A DNA stretch of 64,000 nt from Diplonema papillatum (Eukaryota; Euglenozoa; Diplonemea; Diplonemida; Diplonemidae), in assembly GCA_030068145.1 (NCBI GenBank), contig JAPJBO010000120.1, positions 303,651 through 367,650 of the forward strand. Direction: 5' to 3'. Positions 10,081-21,107 of this stretch are shown here, in pieces. Position numbers and translations under genes: made by a program. The notes below the pieces were generated by a model that ran no database searches, was not told the DNA's origin, and saw only the letters and a list, made by a program, of their open reading frames with translations. Within the stretch, counting starts at the first letter, position 1; each line of letters begins with the position of its first letter.

Positions 10081-11603
10081 TGTGTTTCTTAGTCTGTGTG
10101 TATGAAAACCTGAGATTAATCAGCAAAAGTGTTGATGGGAACCCCTGAGACTAACTAGCAAGTGAGTTGATGAAGTGCGAGGAGGGACGTAGAAGCGGAC
10201 AGTAAGTGGGGTGCTGTTTTTCGGTGCGTCTGCGCCGCTGGTGCCGCTGGCCGCTGGGGCACCCCAGGGGTCAAAGAACGGCAAGTTGTCGATCAGGTAT
10301 TCGAATACTACCTGATAGAAAAGAGGACGTCAAAAGTCTATCAAAGCCGATGGCGTGCAGGTCCCGGCAAACGGGTAACAGGCCAAGGGCGCAATAGCCC
10401 GACTGACGATGCCTTCGCGGCCATTCTAGAGAATGGATTATTGCCGTCACAGTTGTCTGCACGTCCGGTCGCTGTGATATGTGCAAGTTAGACTGAACAA
10501 TTGCTTTGCAGCGCCCTCATCTTCCCGCAGACAGGCCATTGGGATGTGCACTCAATCAACGACCCGCAGCCTCTACGACACAATCGGGAAATGAACGAAC
10601 AACCCCCGAGGAAACGCTGCGAGCAAGAAAAGGGATCACGTTAGCATTAGCGATCAGGCAGCTTGTCGAGCGCACCGGCTGAAAGGTAATGGCAGGTGGC
10701 CATCGATGAGGCAGTAGGGTAACAGGCTGGGTTACGTGTGAAACAAGCAGTCACACGATGTCAGAGCTTGCAGGGAGAGTGGCGAGCCCTAACACTCAAA
10801 ACAAAACGTGTGCGCTTCCTCGAAAGAGGGAGCGCCCGGAGAGAATGGGGGTATCTTTGCTTCTGCGTGTTTGAGCAAGAAAACGGTAGACAGACGCGGG
10901 CCTTGAAGCTTGGGGCACGTGGAGACAGCTAGCTCCAGGCAGAGCGGACCGGTTGTAGGTGAGCGAACTCCTATCGCCATGTTGACCGCTAGGCTCTTGC
11001 CTCTGGCGGACATCTTCCTCTCTTCTTGTCTTGGGGTAAAACTATATATGCAGCAAACCGGAGTGCATTGCTAGAAGCAAGCCTCAATTTCGTAAAGAAT
11101 CGTAGCTCCGTTGAAAGGCAGGATTCAGCCTACGGTTCAAGCAACAAAGTCAACTGCTGTCCTTTTGATGACGCAGCTTTCTAATGCAACTAGTCGCGTT
11201 TCTGAGTCTTTTGTAATTTCTGTACCACGTGGAACTAAAGAATGTGCTTGAACTGGTAGGCTTAACACACGACCTGTTTCGATCTTTTAAGTCTCGGACA
11301 CAACAGAGGGACCAGTAGCAGCGTGCGCAGAATTAAAGGATCACTATCCGTAGGGGTTTCCGCCGCAGGCAGTTCAAGGAGGCCCTTCGTTGTTTTGCCA
11401 CAGATTGTGCGAAGGCGATAGAGAAGGGCGTACGGCATCCAGCTCTAACGCACACGAGCAACACCAACCAGCGCGGTGCGAATTGACGGAAATACTGAAG
11501 TCATATGACGACAGAAGTCCGCCGCTGCCGCTGAGTTGCTCACCTAGGCACTTCGGCTTCCGGCTTTCTGAAGGCATTGCCGAAGCCTAGCAAAGCAGAA
11601 TTT
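10081..11603. other. Intergenic spacer between reductase paralogues
   Basis: No supported gene. I saw no extended similarity between this spacer and the one upstream of paralogue 2, so the duplication left little flanking homology. Confidence 0.4.
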
Positions 11604-12443
11604 TCACATTTTGTACACGTCGTCACTCGTGTAGCCTAGCTCTTTCAAAAGTCCGTTCATGGCACCTTGGGCAGGCGGGTTTTCTGAGTAGTCTTTGTCT
11701 CCGCTAACGTGCTTCATCATTCCCGGTGGCCCGCAGACAAGTACCTTCCCTTTACCGGGAGCTGGCAGGTTCTGCGTCAACATCTGAGCATTGATGTGGC
11801 CAACTCCGCCGTTCCACGATGATGACGCCGAGTCGAGAACGTAGAAGACCTTGAGCCGGTCGTACTTTGCAAGCATATCATCCAATTCGGCCTTCATCAA
11901 AATGTCCGCTTCGCTCCTGTTCGCAAAAATAAGGGACAACTGTGTCTTGTCGACGGGATCGTCCAACAGGTGTCTCACGACTTGGTACATGGGCGTGATG
12001 CCCGTGCCTCCCGCCACCATTCCGATAGCCGGGTGTTCGTTGCTGTTGATCTGAATCTTTTTGAAGGGTCCCTTCAGCGCGATGGACTCGCCTTCCTTCA
12101 AATCGTGCAGATGGGTTCCCATTTTCCCATTCGGGTACTTCTTCACCAAGAGGTCGAAGGTGCCCTTGTCGCCGACGCGTGACACGGGGGTGTAAGGCCG
12201 GATCACGTCTTCTCCTTTGCTGTCGGTGAACTTCGTCACGACGCACGAGGCAACCGTCATGCCCATAACGTGGTCTTTTGAAGGAAGTCCGAACGTCAAC
12301 AGCTGGGCATCGTGTGCTGCTCTCTCCTTTGACAGCAAAGGGAAGTTGTTGAACTCATTGGGACTGAACGCCGCCGGCGCGACGCTGCGGGTGCCGTAGT
12401 TCACCGCAGCTCCTGCCGTGCAAGCTCCGATCTTTCTGAACAT
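11604..12443 (-). CDS. NADH-cytochrome b5 reductase, paralogue 2
   Basis: Same fold and motifs as paralogue 1 (RPYTPVS, GTHLHDLKEG, GGTGITPMYQ, VCGPPGMM); ATG at 12443, 279 residues. The N-terminus is shorter by a GAP-rich segment and reads IGACTAGAAVNYGTRSVAPA. Between 11691 and 12298 the DNA differs from paralogue 1 at only two adjacent bases, giving one residue change (T to V in DDPVDKTQ). Outside that block the proteins differ clearly, for example YSENPPAQGAMN against TTKQPPTQGDVT near the C-terminus. This patchwork points to recent gene conversion rather than plain recent duplication. Same reaction expected. Confidence 0.93.
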   Translation of the reverse strand: MFRKIGACTAGAAVNYGTRSVAPAAFSPNEFNNFPLLSKERAAHDAQLLTFGLPSKDHVMGMTVASCVVTKFTDSKGEDVIRPYTPVSRVGDKGTFDLLVKKYPNGKMGTHLHDLKEGESIALKGPFKKIQINSNEHPAIGMVAGGTGITPMYQVVRHLLDDPVDKTQLSLIFANRSEADILMKAELDDMLAKYDRLKVFYVLDSASSSWNGGVGHINAQMLTQNLPAPGKGKVLVCGPPGMMKHVSGDKDYSENPPAQGAMNGLLKELGYTSDDVYKM

Positions 12444-13383
12444 GGGTTTGCTTCTTCGGGTGTGTGAACCTGCATGATAAACTACATGAGAAGCTCGAAA
12501 CTCCCTTTTTGATGGATACGCCGCCGTACCTGGCTTCTTACTTCAGCTCACCGCGTATATCCCTTCGCAATGGTGCTGTCGTTACGCCTCTAACGCAAGG
12601 TTGATACCGTGTAATGCAGAGCTGCCGCTCTCCCAAATACTTTGTGTGCTGCCGGAGGCTGGTCACCGTTTCTCTATTTTCCAAGTGGCAGTTGCTATCA
12701 TGTTTGCAGTAAACTTGGTCGCGGCCGCCAGGAGCTAGCTGCTGAAAAGGTATAAGCCGAGAAGCACATACAGTGGAAAGACTGGTACAACCGAACGCTT
12801 TCAGCGATGTGACCAAGCAGTTCATCGCAAGCACCGGTTGAAAGCCGTAGTTAGAGGGCTGGATTTCCAAAATATAAAAAAATTAGTGTATGGCGCTTCC
12901 GTTTGTTTGTGCGCACTAGCGGCTTTTCACCTGATTTGGTGAGTTGCTTTCAGTACGCTGCCAACTAATTTTAGTACCAACAAAACATTGTTAACACAAA
13001 AAAAAACTCGGCACCGGATGAGAAACACAATGCCTCGTGATACCGCTGGCGCTTGAAAGACAGATGGCCTTGAACACGGAACACATGTGTTGTATGAAGA
13101 GGAAGAAGCGAGCAAGGTAAGGAGCGCACCGAACTTCCTGCTGGTCAGACAGCCAAGAACAGGCACGATCAATACAAATAGGTTGCACGCATCTGTTGTG
13201 TCGCATTCGGCGGTCGAACCGTTGCTCTTACCCGTTCGCTGCCACCAGCCAGTTCGATCTTGTGTACAAACAGCGCCACAAAATGCTAGAAAAAAGGAAG
13301 GCGTCGTTTTGTTTTGGGATTTCACTCTTTGCTGTACCGGTTGTAAAACACCTTTGTGTAAAATGTTGGGATGGTTTGCGGGT
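12444..13383. other. Intergenic; one copy of a two-copy repeat
   Basis: About 12893-12985 resembles 17727-17815 (shared TTTGTTTGTGC, ACTAGCGG, TTTGGT and TTAGTACCA/TTAGCACCA blocks in the same order). Otherwise nothing recognised. Confidence 0.4.
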
Positions 13384-14163
13384 TTACATCTTGAAGACAT
13401 CGTCGCCCAGCGTGTAGCCAAGCTCCTTCAATAGCCCGGTGAGCTCCCCCTGACCCGGCGGTTTCGTAGAATTGTCTTTGTCGCCGCTGACGTGTTTCAT
13501 CATCCCAGGTGGGCCGCAAACAATAACCTTCCCTTGGCCTGGCGAGGGCATACGTTCCTTGATCGTGTCAGTTGTGACAAAGCCAGTACCTCCCTGCCAA
13601 TCTGCCGGCGCGTTGTCAAGGATGTAGTGCACGGTAAACCGTTCGTGCTTGGATGCAAGCTCATCCAGCTCCGGCTTTAGAAGGATGTCGGCAGCCGTTT
13701 TGTTGGCGTAAATGAGAGACAGCTTCGTCTTATCGTTTGGATCGTCCAACAAGTGAAGGATGATTTGGTACATAGGCGTGATCCCGGAGCCCCCAGCAAC
13801 GAGGCCGATTGCCTTGAACTCGTTGCTGGCGACTTGAATCTTCTTGAACGGACCCTTTACGTCAATAGTGTCGCCTTCCTTTAGTTCGTGCAGGTGCGTG
13901 CCCATCTTTGCATTTGGGTACTTCTTGATCAGGACGTCGAACCTACCTTTGTCTCCGATACGTGAGACGGGAGTGTATGGACGAATGACTGCCTCGTTGT
14001 CTGCATCCAAGTACTTCATCATAATGCACGAAGCGACGGTCATGCCCATCACATGATCCTTCGAAGGCAGGTCGAAAGTCAGCAGCTGGGAGTCGTGAGA
14101 AACTGTCTTCCTTGACCGAAGGACAAAGGCCCTGAACTCGTCTGGGCTGAACGACGCCGTCAT
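13384..14163 (-). CDS. NADH-cytochrome b5 reductase, paralogue 3
   Basis: Third and most diverged paralogue. The open frame opens at GTG 14184; the first ATG is at 14163 (MTASFSPDEFRAFV), giving 259 residues without the N-terminal hydrophobic segment of paralogues 1 and 2, so a soluble form is likely unless an upstream exon exists. The motifs are intact: RPYTPVSRIGD, GTHLHELKEGD, GGSGITPMYQ, VCGPPGMM. The C-terminus is GYTLGDDVFKM. Its DNA does not share the near-identical block of the other two, so it has escaped conversion. Confidence 0.92.
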   Translation of the reverse strand: MTASFSPDEFRAFVLRSRKTVSHDSQLLTFDLPSKDHVMGMTVASCIMMKYLDADNEAVIRPYTPVSRIGDKGRFDVLIKKYPNAKMGTHLHELKEGDTIDVKGPFKKIQVASNEFKAIGLVAGGSGITPMYQIILHLLDDPNDKTKLSLIYANKTAADILLKPELDELASKHERFTVHYILDNAPADWQGGTGFVTTDTIKERMPSPGQGKVIVCGPPGMMKHVSGDKDNSTKPPGQGELTGLLKELGYTLGDDVFKM

Positions 14164-14936
14164 GGTTTTGTTTGTGTCTTGCACAAATGAAGTTGAACCT
14201 TTGTAAAAAATGCCTTTCTTTGAGTAGACGACTTATAAGCAACTGTACACCTTACGAGCAAGCTGTGGTTCTGATTCACCAAGCCAAAGCAGCGGATTCG
14301 TGGTTTTTCCCTCAAAGGTTCAGAGATCTTTGTTGATACTCGTCCCTGAGTGGACTATGCCAACTCTGCTTGGGATTGCCATCCTTCAGCTTGGGACTGT
14401 CGTAAGAAAAACAAGATGACTAAACGACGCTCGCAAAACACTGGAGAGCTACACGTAAAAAGAATCGCGCAAGTGGTGCATTCCACATTCCTGCACGACG
14501 AAGTACCAACGAAATGGAGAGAGAAGTTTGGAAAAGTCTAAAACGAGAGAGGTGGAAGCAAGGTTGTGTAAATGAAGAGACGTGCGCCATGCACTGTGGG
14601 GCGGGGGTTGAAGAGACTACCTGTTCGCGTTGCTGCAATGTGGTAGAAACCTGTTATGTTGTTCGTTATCCTCCGGGGTTCTCCGCGTTTGCACCTCGGC
14701 TACCTTCTGCGGATCCCCTGAACACACACCATCATACTATGTTGAGCTCTCGCAGCAGTTTTCAAAAGCTCCTGAGACCTTTTTTGTGGTCATCTAGCAG
14801 CGTGCATGTTGGTGTGTGAGGCTACGATCGACCGAGCAACGCAGCTGGGCGGTTCCAAGAGCCCGAAGTAGATACTCAGGGCTTCAGAAGCCGTTTTTAG
14901 CAGGCCATAAGCAGACAGCAAGCCGGAAACGAATCA
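14164..14936. other. Intergenic, nothing recognised
   Basis: No gene or RNA seen upstream of the third reductase. Confidence 0.4.
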
Positions 14937-15300
14937 CAGCCGACCTTTCGGTCACACCCTCGGACCGCGGCCGATGTTCGCGCGTGAACGAAGCGGAAAT
15001 TGACGCAGACATGCCACCGCATTGGCTACAGATGTGCGGACTCTGTGACAGCCGACCTTTCGGTGGCGTCACAAGCAGCATCCCTCAGACAGCGGCCGAT
15101 GCAATGTGCTTGTTCACGATGCAGTAGACAACCAGCATGGCGTCTGCGTAGCTTTTTTGAAAGGCATTGAAGGTGATGTATGCCCTCAGCTCGAAACCTG
15201 CGCCAGGCATGCTGCGGCATGGAGAACGAACTGCTTCAATAGGCACGCAGCTTGCAGTGTCGCTTTGGTGTGTACACCCCGAACTTCAGCAGCCATATAC
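14937..15300 (-). pseudogene. Decayed partial copies of the LRR/EF-hand gene's last exon
   Basis: The block 15049-15165 closely matches the 3' end of the neighbouring gene (15401-15520), including CAGCCGACCTTTCGG, GCGGCCGATGC and GTGCTTGTTCACGATGCAGT. Farther on, 15235-15285 matches 15680-15735 (GGCACGCAGCTT..., GTGTCGCTTT...), so an internal part is missing. A second, shorter copy of the same end lies at 14938-14990. Frames are broken. These are tandem partial duplications of the terminal exon, now decayed. Confidence 0.7.
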
Positions 15301-15400
15301 GAAGTCAATGCGGGAGTGAAAAAGTGCGGGAGTGGCCCCGCATTAAGGAGTGAGGCCAACCGCACAAACGACCGCAAAACCACTCTCCGGGGTGATGTCA

Positions 15401-17027
15401 CTACAGCCGACCTTTCGGCGGCTCGACGAGCAGCTTGCCTCGAATCGCGGCCGATGCTAGGTGCTTGTTCACGATGCAGTGAGCTACCAGCGTGGCTTCT
15501 GCGTAGCTTTCGAAAGGCATTGGCATCATGTACTCGTCTTCGGCGGCCATCCCGGAGGCGGCGATGAGGAGCGCTGGCACCTTTTCTTCGATCACGTCCG
15601 GCAGCGGCTCGCCCAACAAGTTCGAAAGGTGGGACAGGCACGTTGAGACGTGGAGAACGCACGTCTCGATGCCCCCGCTGTCGGCTTCGACGGAATTGTA
15701 AGAAGCACGCAGCTTTGCGATGTAGTCGCTTTTGTAGGTGTATCCTTCGTACGACAAGACGTTGCGCAGGAAAATCAACCACTCCACCTCCATTAGGAAC
15801 CCGTCGTCACTTCTGTTGATCCTCTCAAAAAGGTTGATCAGGTACGCATCGTCGCGGTCTGTGTTTTCGTTTCGGTGCAGCTGCGATACGAGCGTTATAG
15901 AGAAAACGAGTACCGCAAACAAGAACAGAAGCAACTGGAGACGAAGACTAATCGATTATGCGAGGAGTTTACAGATTACACATCACAGCTCTCGGCAGGA
16001 TCGTTTGTTCAATCAAACCCGAGTGGATTGCGTGCACACAAAGTGATCTTTGCTCACGAGTTAATTTTCAGCGAAGCGTTCTTCTCCACGATATCACTAG
16101 CATCGCTGGTGGTGGCCCTACGGACAACAGGCAAGTACAACGGCTTAACAAGGCTATATCTCTGACGAATAATTCGTTCGTCCCACGGGCTCAACTGGGG
16201 TTTTGAAGAAGGTACGTACCAGAGTCTTTGAGGCCGAAGTTGCGGAGCGCCTGGATGACCATTTGGTAAGTTAAGTAGCCGCTGGAGTTCTCGTCTTCGA
16301 CACGGAAGGCACGTCTGGCGCGGTCATGCTCGTCTCTCGTCAGCTGCGGCAAGCGCCAAGGATCGTCTGTCACGAGAATCGGAGGCGTAGCGGTGTGCAG
16401 CAGGGACGCTGCGAGGGGCAGCGTGCGCATGGGCTTGTGCAGACGCAGCTTTTCGTCCGGCGTGAGGACCTCGTCGATGGCGGCCTCGAAGAGGAACGCC
16501 CGCTTTTCCCCCGGCTGCATCTCCTCGAACCGAGCCCGCTGGTTGGCGTCCAGCTGTTTCCTCAGCTTTTTGACGAGATCCGCGGGGATGTTGACTTTGC
16601 CGTTGAGGACGATGCGTGTGACGTTCGGGTTCCTGCGCGCCATGAGAAGCAGCTGCTCCCCTGCCGGCGCTGAGAGAAACGGGTTGTCCGAAACATCAAG
16701 CGTCCGCAACGTTGGGTGCGTCATGCCCACCTGCGCTACCAACCTCGCAACGTCGTTCGTGAGCCCACAACCCGCAAGCCTCAGCACGACACAATTCCAA
16801 CACACTCTAACCGCCTCGAGCACCCCATAGCAGCCTATGTCCCCCAAGTGCATGCAGCTCAAATCTAACTCCGCGACAAGCCCGAAGTCGTCTTGTTTCC
16901 GGGGTAGGCACTTCGACACGCCCGATATCTCGCGAAGCCGCATCTTCTCGCAGTGAAACTTGTACACGTCTGCTATCGAGAACCCGGCGTACGTGCTCAT
17001 GATACTCGTGGCATAGGTTCCATCCAT
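15401..17027 (-). CDS. Leucine-rich-repeat protein with C-terminal EF-hands (2 exons)
   Basis: Exon 1 is 17027-16220 and exon 2 is 15858-15401. The donor (GTACGT at 16219) and acceptor (CACAG before 15858) join in phase 1 to give about 421 residues. Residues ~50-150 hold LRR strands (LDLSCMHLGD, VVLRLAGCGL, LRTLDVSDNPFLSAP), followed by a basic linker. RAFRVEDENSSGYLTYQMV is an EF-hand-like segment ending exon 1, and ERINRSDDGFLMEVEW in exon 2 is a second one. Protozoan LRR/EF-hand proteins are often flagellar or signalling, but no function is proved here. Splicing was chosen because only this acceptor keeps the exon 2 frame; a weak pyrimidine tract makes the exact acceptor uncertain. Partial copies of exon 2 lie just downstream. 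Confidence 0.7.
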
Positions 17028-17346
17028 GTTATTTCAAAGGCACCTTCCTGGGGGGTTGGACATTTAAAATAGACTTGATGGCAACATTACGTGCTAGCCA
17101 CCTCCGAAAGGAAAAACTTCAGAACTCAAAAAGCAGCCAAAAAAAACAGCCCGACTAACACCTAACCCCACAGGGAACCCAGAAACATTTGGAAACCCCC
17201 GAAAAGGCGACGGGCAGTCTATGGTAGGTGGTTCCACTTCACATGTGAGTGTTCTTCAGGCGTGGTAGATCGAGCTTTTCTGAGTGCGTGCAGCTTCTCC
17301 GTCCCTTGCACTATCCCAGACCGTCTAGCCCGGACCTCTGGGTGGT
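17028..17346. other. Intergenic, nothing recognised
   Basis: No coding signal; it lies between the LRR gene and the first intron-like repeat copy. Confidence 0.4.
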
Positions 17347-17561
17347 GTCCGTCTCCTTTTTTTGGTCGCTTGGTCTGGTACTTTTTGTATAAGCACCCGC
17401 TTTGTAGGAAATGCTTGAGGAGACTGCCAGTTGCGATAGATAAAAGGAGGTAAATGTGCTGTAGCCCACACGGAACAGAGGTAAATCTGGGTTTAGTGGC
17501 GGGCGTAAGCGTTCAACAAAAAAGACCCACTTTGTAGTTGTATTGTTTTCTCCCCCTCTAG
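17347..17561 (+). repeat. Intron-like dispersed repeat, copy I1 (most complete)
   Basis: Starts GTCCGTCTCC, contains block B (CTTTGTAGGAAATGCTTGAG then CTGCCAGTTGCGA) and block A (GGCGGGCGTAAGCGTTCAAC), and ends in a long pyrimidine run closed by CTAG (17560-17561). It therefore has the layout of a complete GT...AG intron. Related copies lie at 18653, 23000, 41240 and 52149, all on the minus strand. Confidence 0.65.
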
Positions 17562-17726
17562 CCTCCTTCGAAATGAGCACAAGGCAGTCTCTCGAGTATT
17601 TTCACTCGTTGGTGTGCCCGGGTTGGCTGTCTCGCGCTTCTTCCGCTAGTTGGTCTCCTGTCTTAACTGCGCGTGCGCACCCGATTAGACGTAATCGCCG
17701 CTCAGTGCAGCATGATGAGCATCATC

Positions 17727-17815
17727 ATTTTGTTTGTGCACTAGCGGAACTCACTTGCTTTGGTAAGTTTCATGTAGTCCCGCTGCCGCCTACTAATGTT
17801 AGCACCAAAAAGAGG
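17727..17815 (+). repeat. Diverged repeat, partner of 12893-12985
   Basis: Same ordered blocks as the copy upstream of reductase 3 (TTTGTTTGTGC, ACTAGCGG, ACTTGCTTTGGTAAGTT, TTAGCACCA). About 90 bp, old. Confidence 0.5.
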
Positions 17816-18564
17816 ATCTCAAAAGCAACGATAGTTCAAACGCGCTGGCGAACGACGCTGGAAAGCGTGCGCTTCCAGCCCAAAAACCCTGGAGGCAGCA
17901 GCATGGGCGCGGTGTATGGGCAGGGAGGAAAGTGCGTAATCCTGCACAGGTCCGGAGGCAGTTGTGACATCATCGCGACAAAAATTCATTTGTCGTATAA
18001 TGTCGAATAACGGACCTGCTGACTCGACATGTTGTTGGGAACGGAAACTACTGGCGAAAACGGAAAGAACTAAATACTGGCCGAGGAACATCAGTATTGG
18101 TCAGATGCGAGGAAAAGAGATAGCTAAGATAACCTATGCCCGACTTGATATCTCCGCCTGTGTGTGGGTGAATTCGGAATGGATGAGCAAACAACAAAGC
18201 TATGAAAGCAGCACAGGCCAAGAAGCCAGATTGTTAATCTTTCCCCAATGGTTTTGTCTTTTGACAAACAGAATAACACCAATGCCTCGTCTCACGCCTC
18301 AGATACGGATATGGCATGCTCTATCGCCCGGTATAGTGCAACGCATGCCACAGCCGTTGAGTGGTATTGGCAAGGAGTTTCACCCGACACTTGAGCGAGC
18401 TCGTTGCTTCAACGCCGTAGGTTTCCATCTACCCTCAGAGGTCCCCTGTTTGGCATTTCTTGACTGGTGCGTCCGTTACAGTATTTCATCGTCTGGGCTT
18501 TGTATCCGATGCTTCTGTTGCGTTGGTGATAAGCACCGGCATGTAGATGAGTACCATCCTATCC

Positions 18565-18653
18565 ACCATCGTTGTGATTCGGAACTGGCGGCTTTCTTGA
18601 GTATTTTCTACAAAGCAGGTGCGTCTTTAGTGAATAAAACCGAGCACCCATAC
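18565..18653 (-). repeat. Intron-like dispersed repeat, copy I4 (in kinase intron)
   Basis: Immediately after the kinase donor, block B of the family is recognisable (CACCTGCTTTGTAGAAAATA, then GCCGCCAGTTCCGAATC). Its 5' end coincides with the splice site. Confidence 0.6.
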
Positions 18654-19565
18654 CTCGATGACTTGCTTCTTGTGTATCGGCAGCCGGATGAACCGCTGAG
18701 AGTACCAAGGATGGGAGAAGACGTCCGTCAGCCCGATGCGCGCCTTCGGGTCAACTACAAGCATCTTGGAGAGCAAGTCGGCAAGCGTCGATGGGACATC
18801 GTCCGGGACGTTGAACTTGCCCGCCAGAGCGAGATTCTGCGCAACTTCTTGCGTGGGGCCGTCGAATGGGAGGGTCGACGTCGCGAGGGTGAAGAGGATG
18901 ACGCCGAGGGACCACACTTCCGCCGCTGCTGGGACGTGCGTTATCTTCCTGATGACCTCTGGTGCAGCGTAATGCGGGCTCCCGCACTGCGTGGCAATCC
19001 GCTCGCCGGGCATCGAAACCTTGCAGCAAAACCCGAAGTCGCACAGCTTCACATTCCCTTCAGCATCCAGCAGCAAATTTTCGAGCTTCAAATCCCGGTG
19101 ATACCACTGGTGGTGGTGCAGGTGCACGACAGCACAGTGTGCCTGCGCAAAGTATATGTACACTTGCTCCGCGCTAAGACTGTCTTGCTTGAGCAGCACG
19201 TCGTACAGCTCACCCCCAGGCAAGTACTCCATCGCAATCAGCTTCATTGCTCCTCTTTCGAGCTCTTGCGTTTCGATGAGTCGGCAGATATACGGGTGAT
19301 TGAACGAGCGCAGAGCCTTCATCTCCGCCTCCACGCGGTGCCTTTGTCCTGGGTTGGTGTCCAGCTCTCCTTTTGTCACCACCTTGACCGCAACCTCTTC
19401 ACCCGTCGGCGCTTTGCACAGCTTCACCACGCCGAAGCAACCCTTCCCGAGGGTTCGGATCACCCTGTAGTTCCCGATATGTTGGTGCTGGCCCTTCACA
19501 TTGAGTGCCTCGATGCGACCCAGGAGCTCGTCAGTGCCCCTGCAGCGGTCCAACAAGAGCTCCAT
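18654..19565 (-). CDS. Ser/Thr protein kinase, SNF1/CAMK-like (5' exon)
   Basis: Phosphorylates proteins on Ser/Thr. The frame opens at GTG 19589; the first ATG is 19565 (MELLLDRCRG). This exon gives 304 residues, ending VIE before a GTATGG donor at 18653. Catalytic motifs (numbered from the ATG): glycine loop LGKGCFGVV (39-47), VAVK lysine (61), YHRDLKLEN (155-163), DFG (176-178) and APE (201-203). The pattern is closest to AMPK/SNF1 and related CAMK kinases. The usual aspartate in subdomain IX (DxWSxG) is glutamate (AEVWSLG). A C-terminal exon must lie downstream; one phase-compatible candidate starts near 18021 (SAGPLFDIIRQMNF...) but is unproved. The intron begins with an intron-like repeat copy. 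Confidence 0.88.
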
Positions 19566-20780
19566 GTCTCTTCCTTTTCTTGTTCCCACCTGAGCGAGCT
19601 TCGAGTGAGAGAGAGCGTGATTAACATCATCATTCAGTTTGTTATACGGACATCACCAATCTGCAACCTGTGAGACTGCAGACAGCGCTGTGAGTCTGGT
19701 ACGATGGGGCGGTGACAGCTCGTTGGGAGTTGGCGTCTACATCGTCTTCACCTATCTCCACAAGTGGGGTGTCCTCCGTGGGGGTCTCACACCGAGGGAT
19801 CGTTACTGGAGAGCAAGCTTCTACTCTTATACTACACGACTTCTGTTCTGCTGAGTTTGCCTCAGGACAGAACTGCCCAGCAAGTCAGGCCGCGCTGACA
19901 GCAAGGTTGCTGAGCATCGAGTTTCAACTGGGCCCTCTGACCCGCATTTATACGCACCAATTGTGCAATCCTTCCTTAACCCAACTCCCATTTGGCAAAG
20001 TTCACCCGGGGAATTTAGAATCCGGGCACTCAGGCTCCTAGACTCTCAAAGCATGGAGCGAAAAATCGTTGCCACACCCTGCACAATTTCCGACAGCTTG
20101 AACCTTCAAGTAGTAGCAGAAGACGAGGCAGAAAAGAGCGGGAAGAAGAGGTTGGTACACATCGGGCACTGGGGTAGGGGGAAGAAACTGGGCGGAACTG
20201 GGCGTGTAAATGCAGTACGGACTCAAAAGAAAACAACGAAAGGAGGAAAGAGAGCTGGAGCATGCGCGTATTGGGCGATGTGGATATGCCCTTTTCGAGC
20301 TTATCCCTTTCTTTCTCCACACAATTGAAACGGAAGGAAAGACTAAAGAGCAGTGCCGTCGCTTGACTTCCGAGGAGCCCAATTTTGCAGGGGTGCCGAG
20401 TTCTGGGTCTCCAGTGTACCACCAGGGGTATGCTGTGCTCCTCAGGTGAACCTGATTACTGCAAGAATTCTCGATCGGTCGCGTAAGCTTTTTAAGCGAG
20501 TTGCTGTCCGTCCGCCTTTAGCACAAGACAGTACAGAACAGTCTGCACAGGAACTTTTGTGCAGGCAGCTACACAACAAAAGTTCCATTGTGTTCGTGCG
20601 CCGGAAAAATAGTTTCCCAACCGCTTCGAACAAATCTTTTTGATCAAGGCGGCTTCGTTTCATTGCTGTGAAAAACACCCTCTGACACGACGGCACTTGT
20701 AAAGAGCGGGCAAACGGAAGGCTTTGCAAGGCAGGCAGTAACGTTCGCGGGCAAAAAATGCGGAGGCGGAGGTGGAGGAA
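19566..20780. other. Intergenic, nothing firmly supported
   Basis: Open frames here lack motifs. Part of 20442-20780 may be downstream exon material of the giant gene whose exon 4 candidate lies at 20797-20882, but no reading frame is convincing. Confidence 0.35.
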
Positions 20781-20796
20781 GATCATCACTCGATAC

Positions 20797-20882
20797 CCCG
20801 GGCGCGGTGCATTGTACCGTGTAAACGGTCTTGCGCCCAGAATATTCTCGCGGCAAAAAAGCTTGTCGCGCACCAGCCGTGG
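20797..20882 (-). other. Candidate exon 4 of the giant gene
   Basis: After GTGTCAG the frame PRLVRDKLFCRENILGARPF continues in phase 0 with the upstream LPTYK donor. A GTATCG donor at 20796 is possible. The last exon is not resolved. Confidence 0.35.
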
Positions 20883-21107
20883 CTGACACGTGACTGGATG
20901 GTGGTGGTATGCTTCATTCTCAAGACTACATCCGGTCTGAAAAAGGTGCGCTACCTCTCATTGTTTGAGAAAAAAAGGAACCAGCAAGACTGTATATACC
21001 TAAAGAAAAGGTCGGCGGGAACCCCCGGGTGGCCAGAGTTGTTTTGTCACGTGGCGAAAACCTCATTCGCTCGCTTTCAGTCACAGGCAGCGGCGCTGCG
21101 GACGTAC

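Noticed and set aside
15859-15883. Acceptor GCAG before CTGCACC for LRR exon 2
   Set aside because: Joining there to the GTACGT donor breaks the frame and gives an early stop; the CACAG acceptor restores it.
17964-19673. 569-codon plus-strand open frame
   Set aside because: It is the antisense of the kinase gene, whose codon bias keeps the opposite frame open; no domain in the translation.
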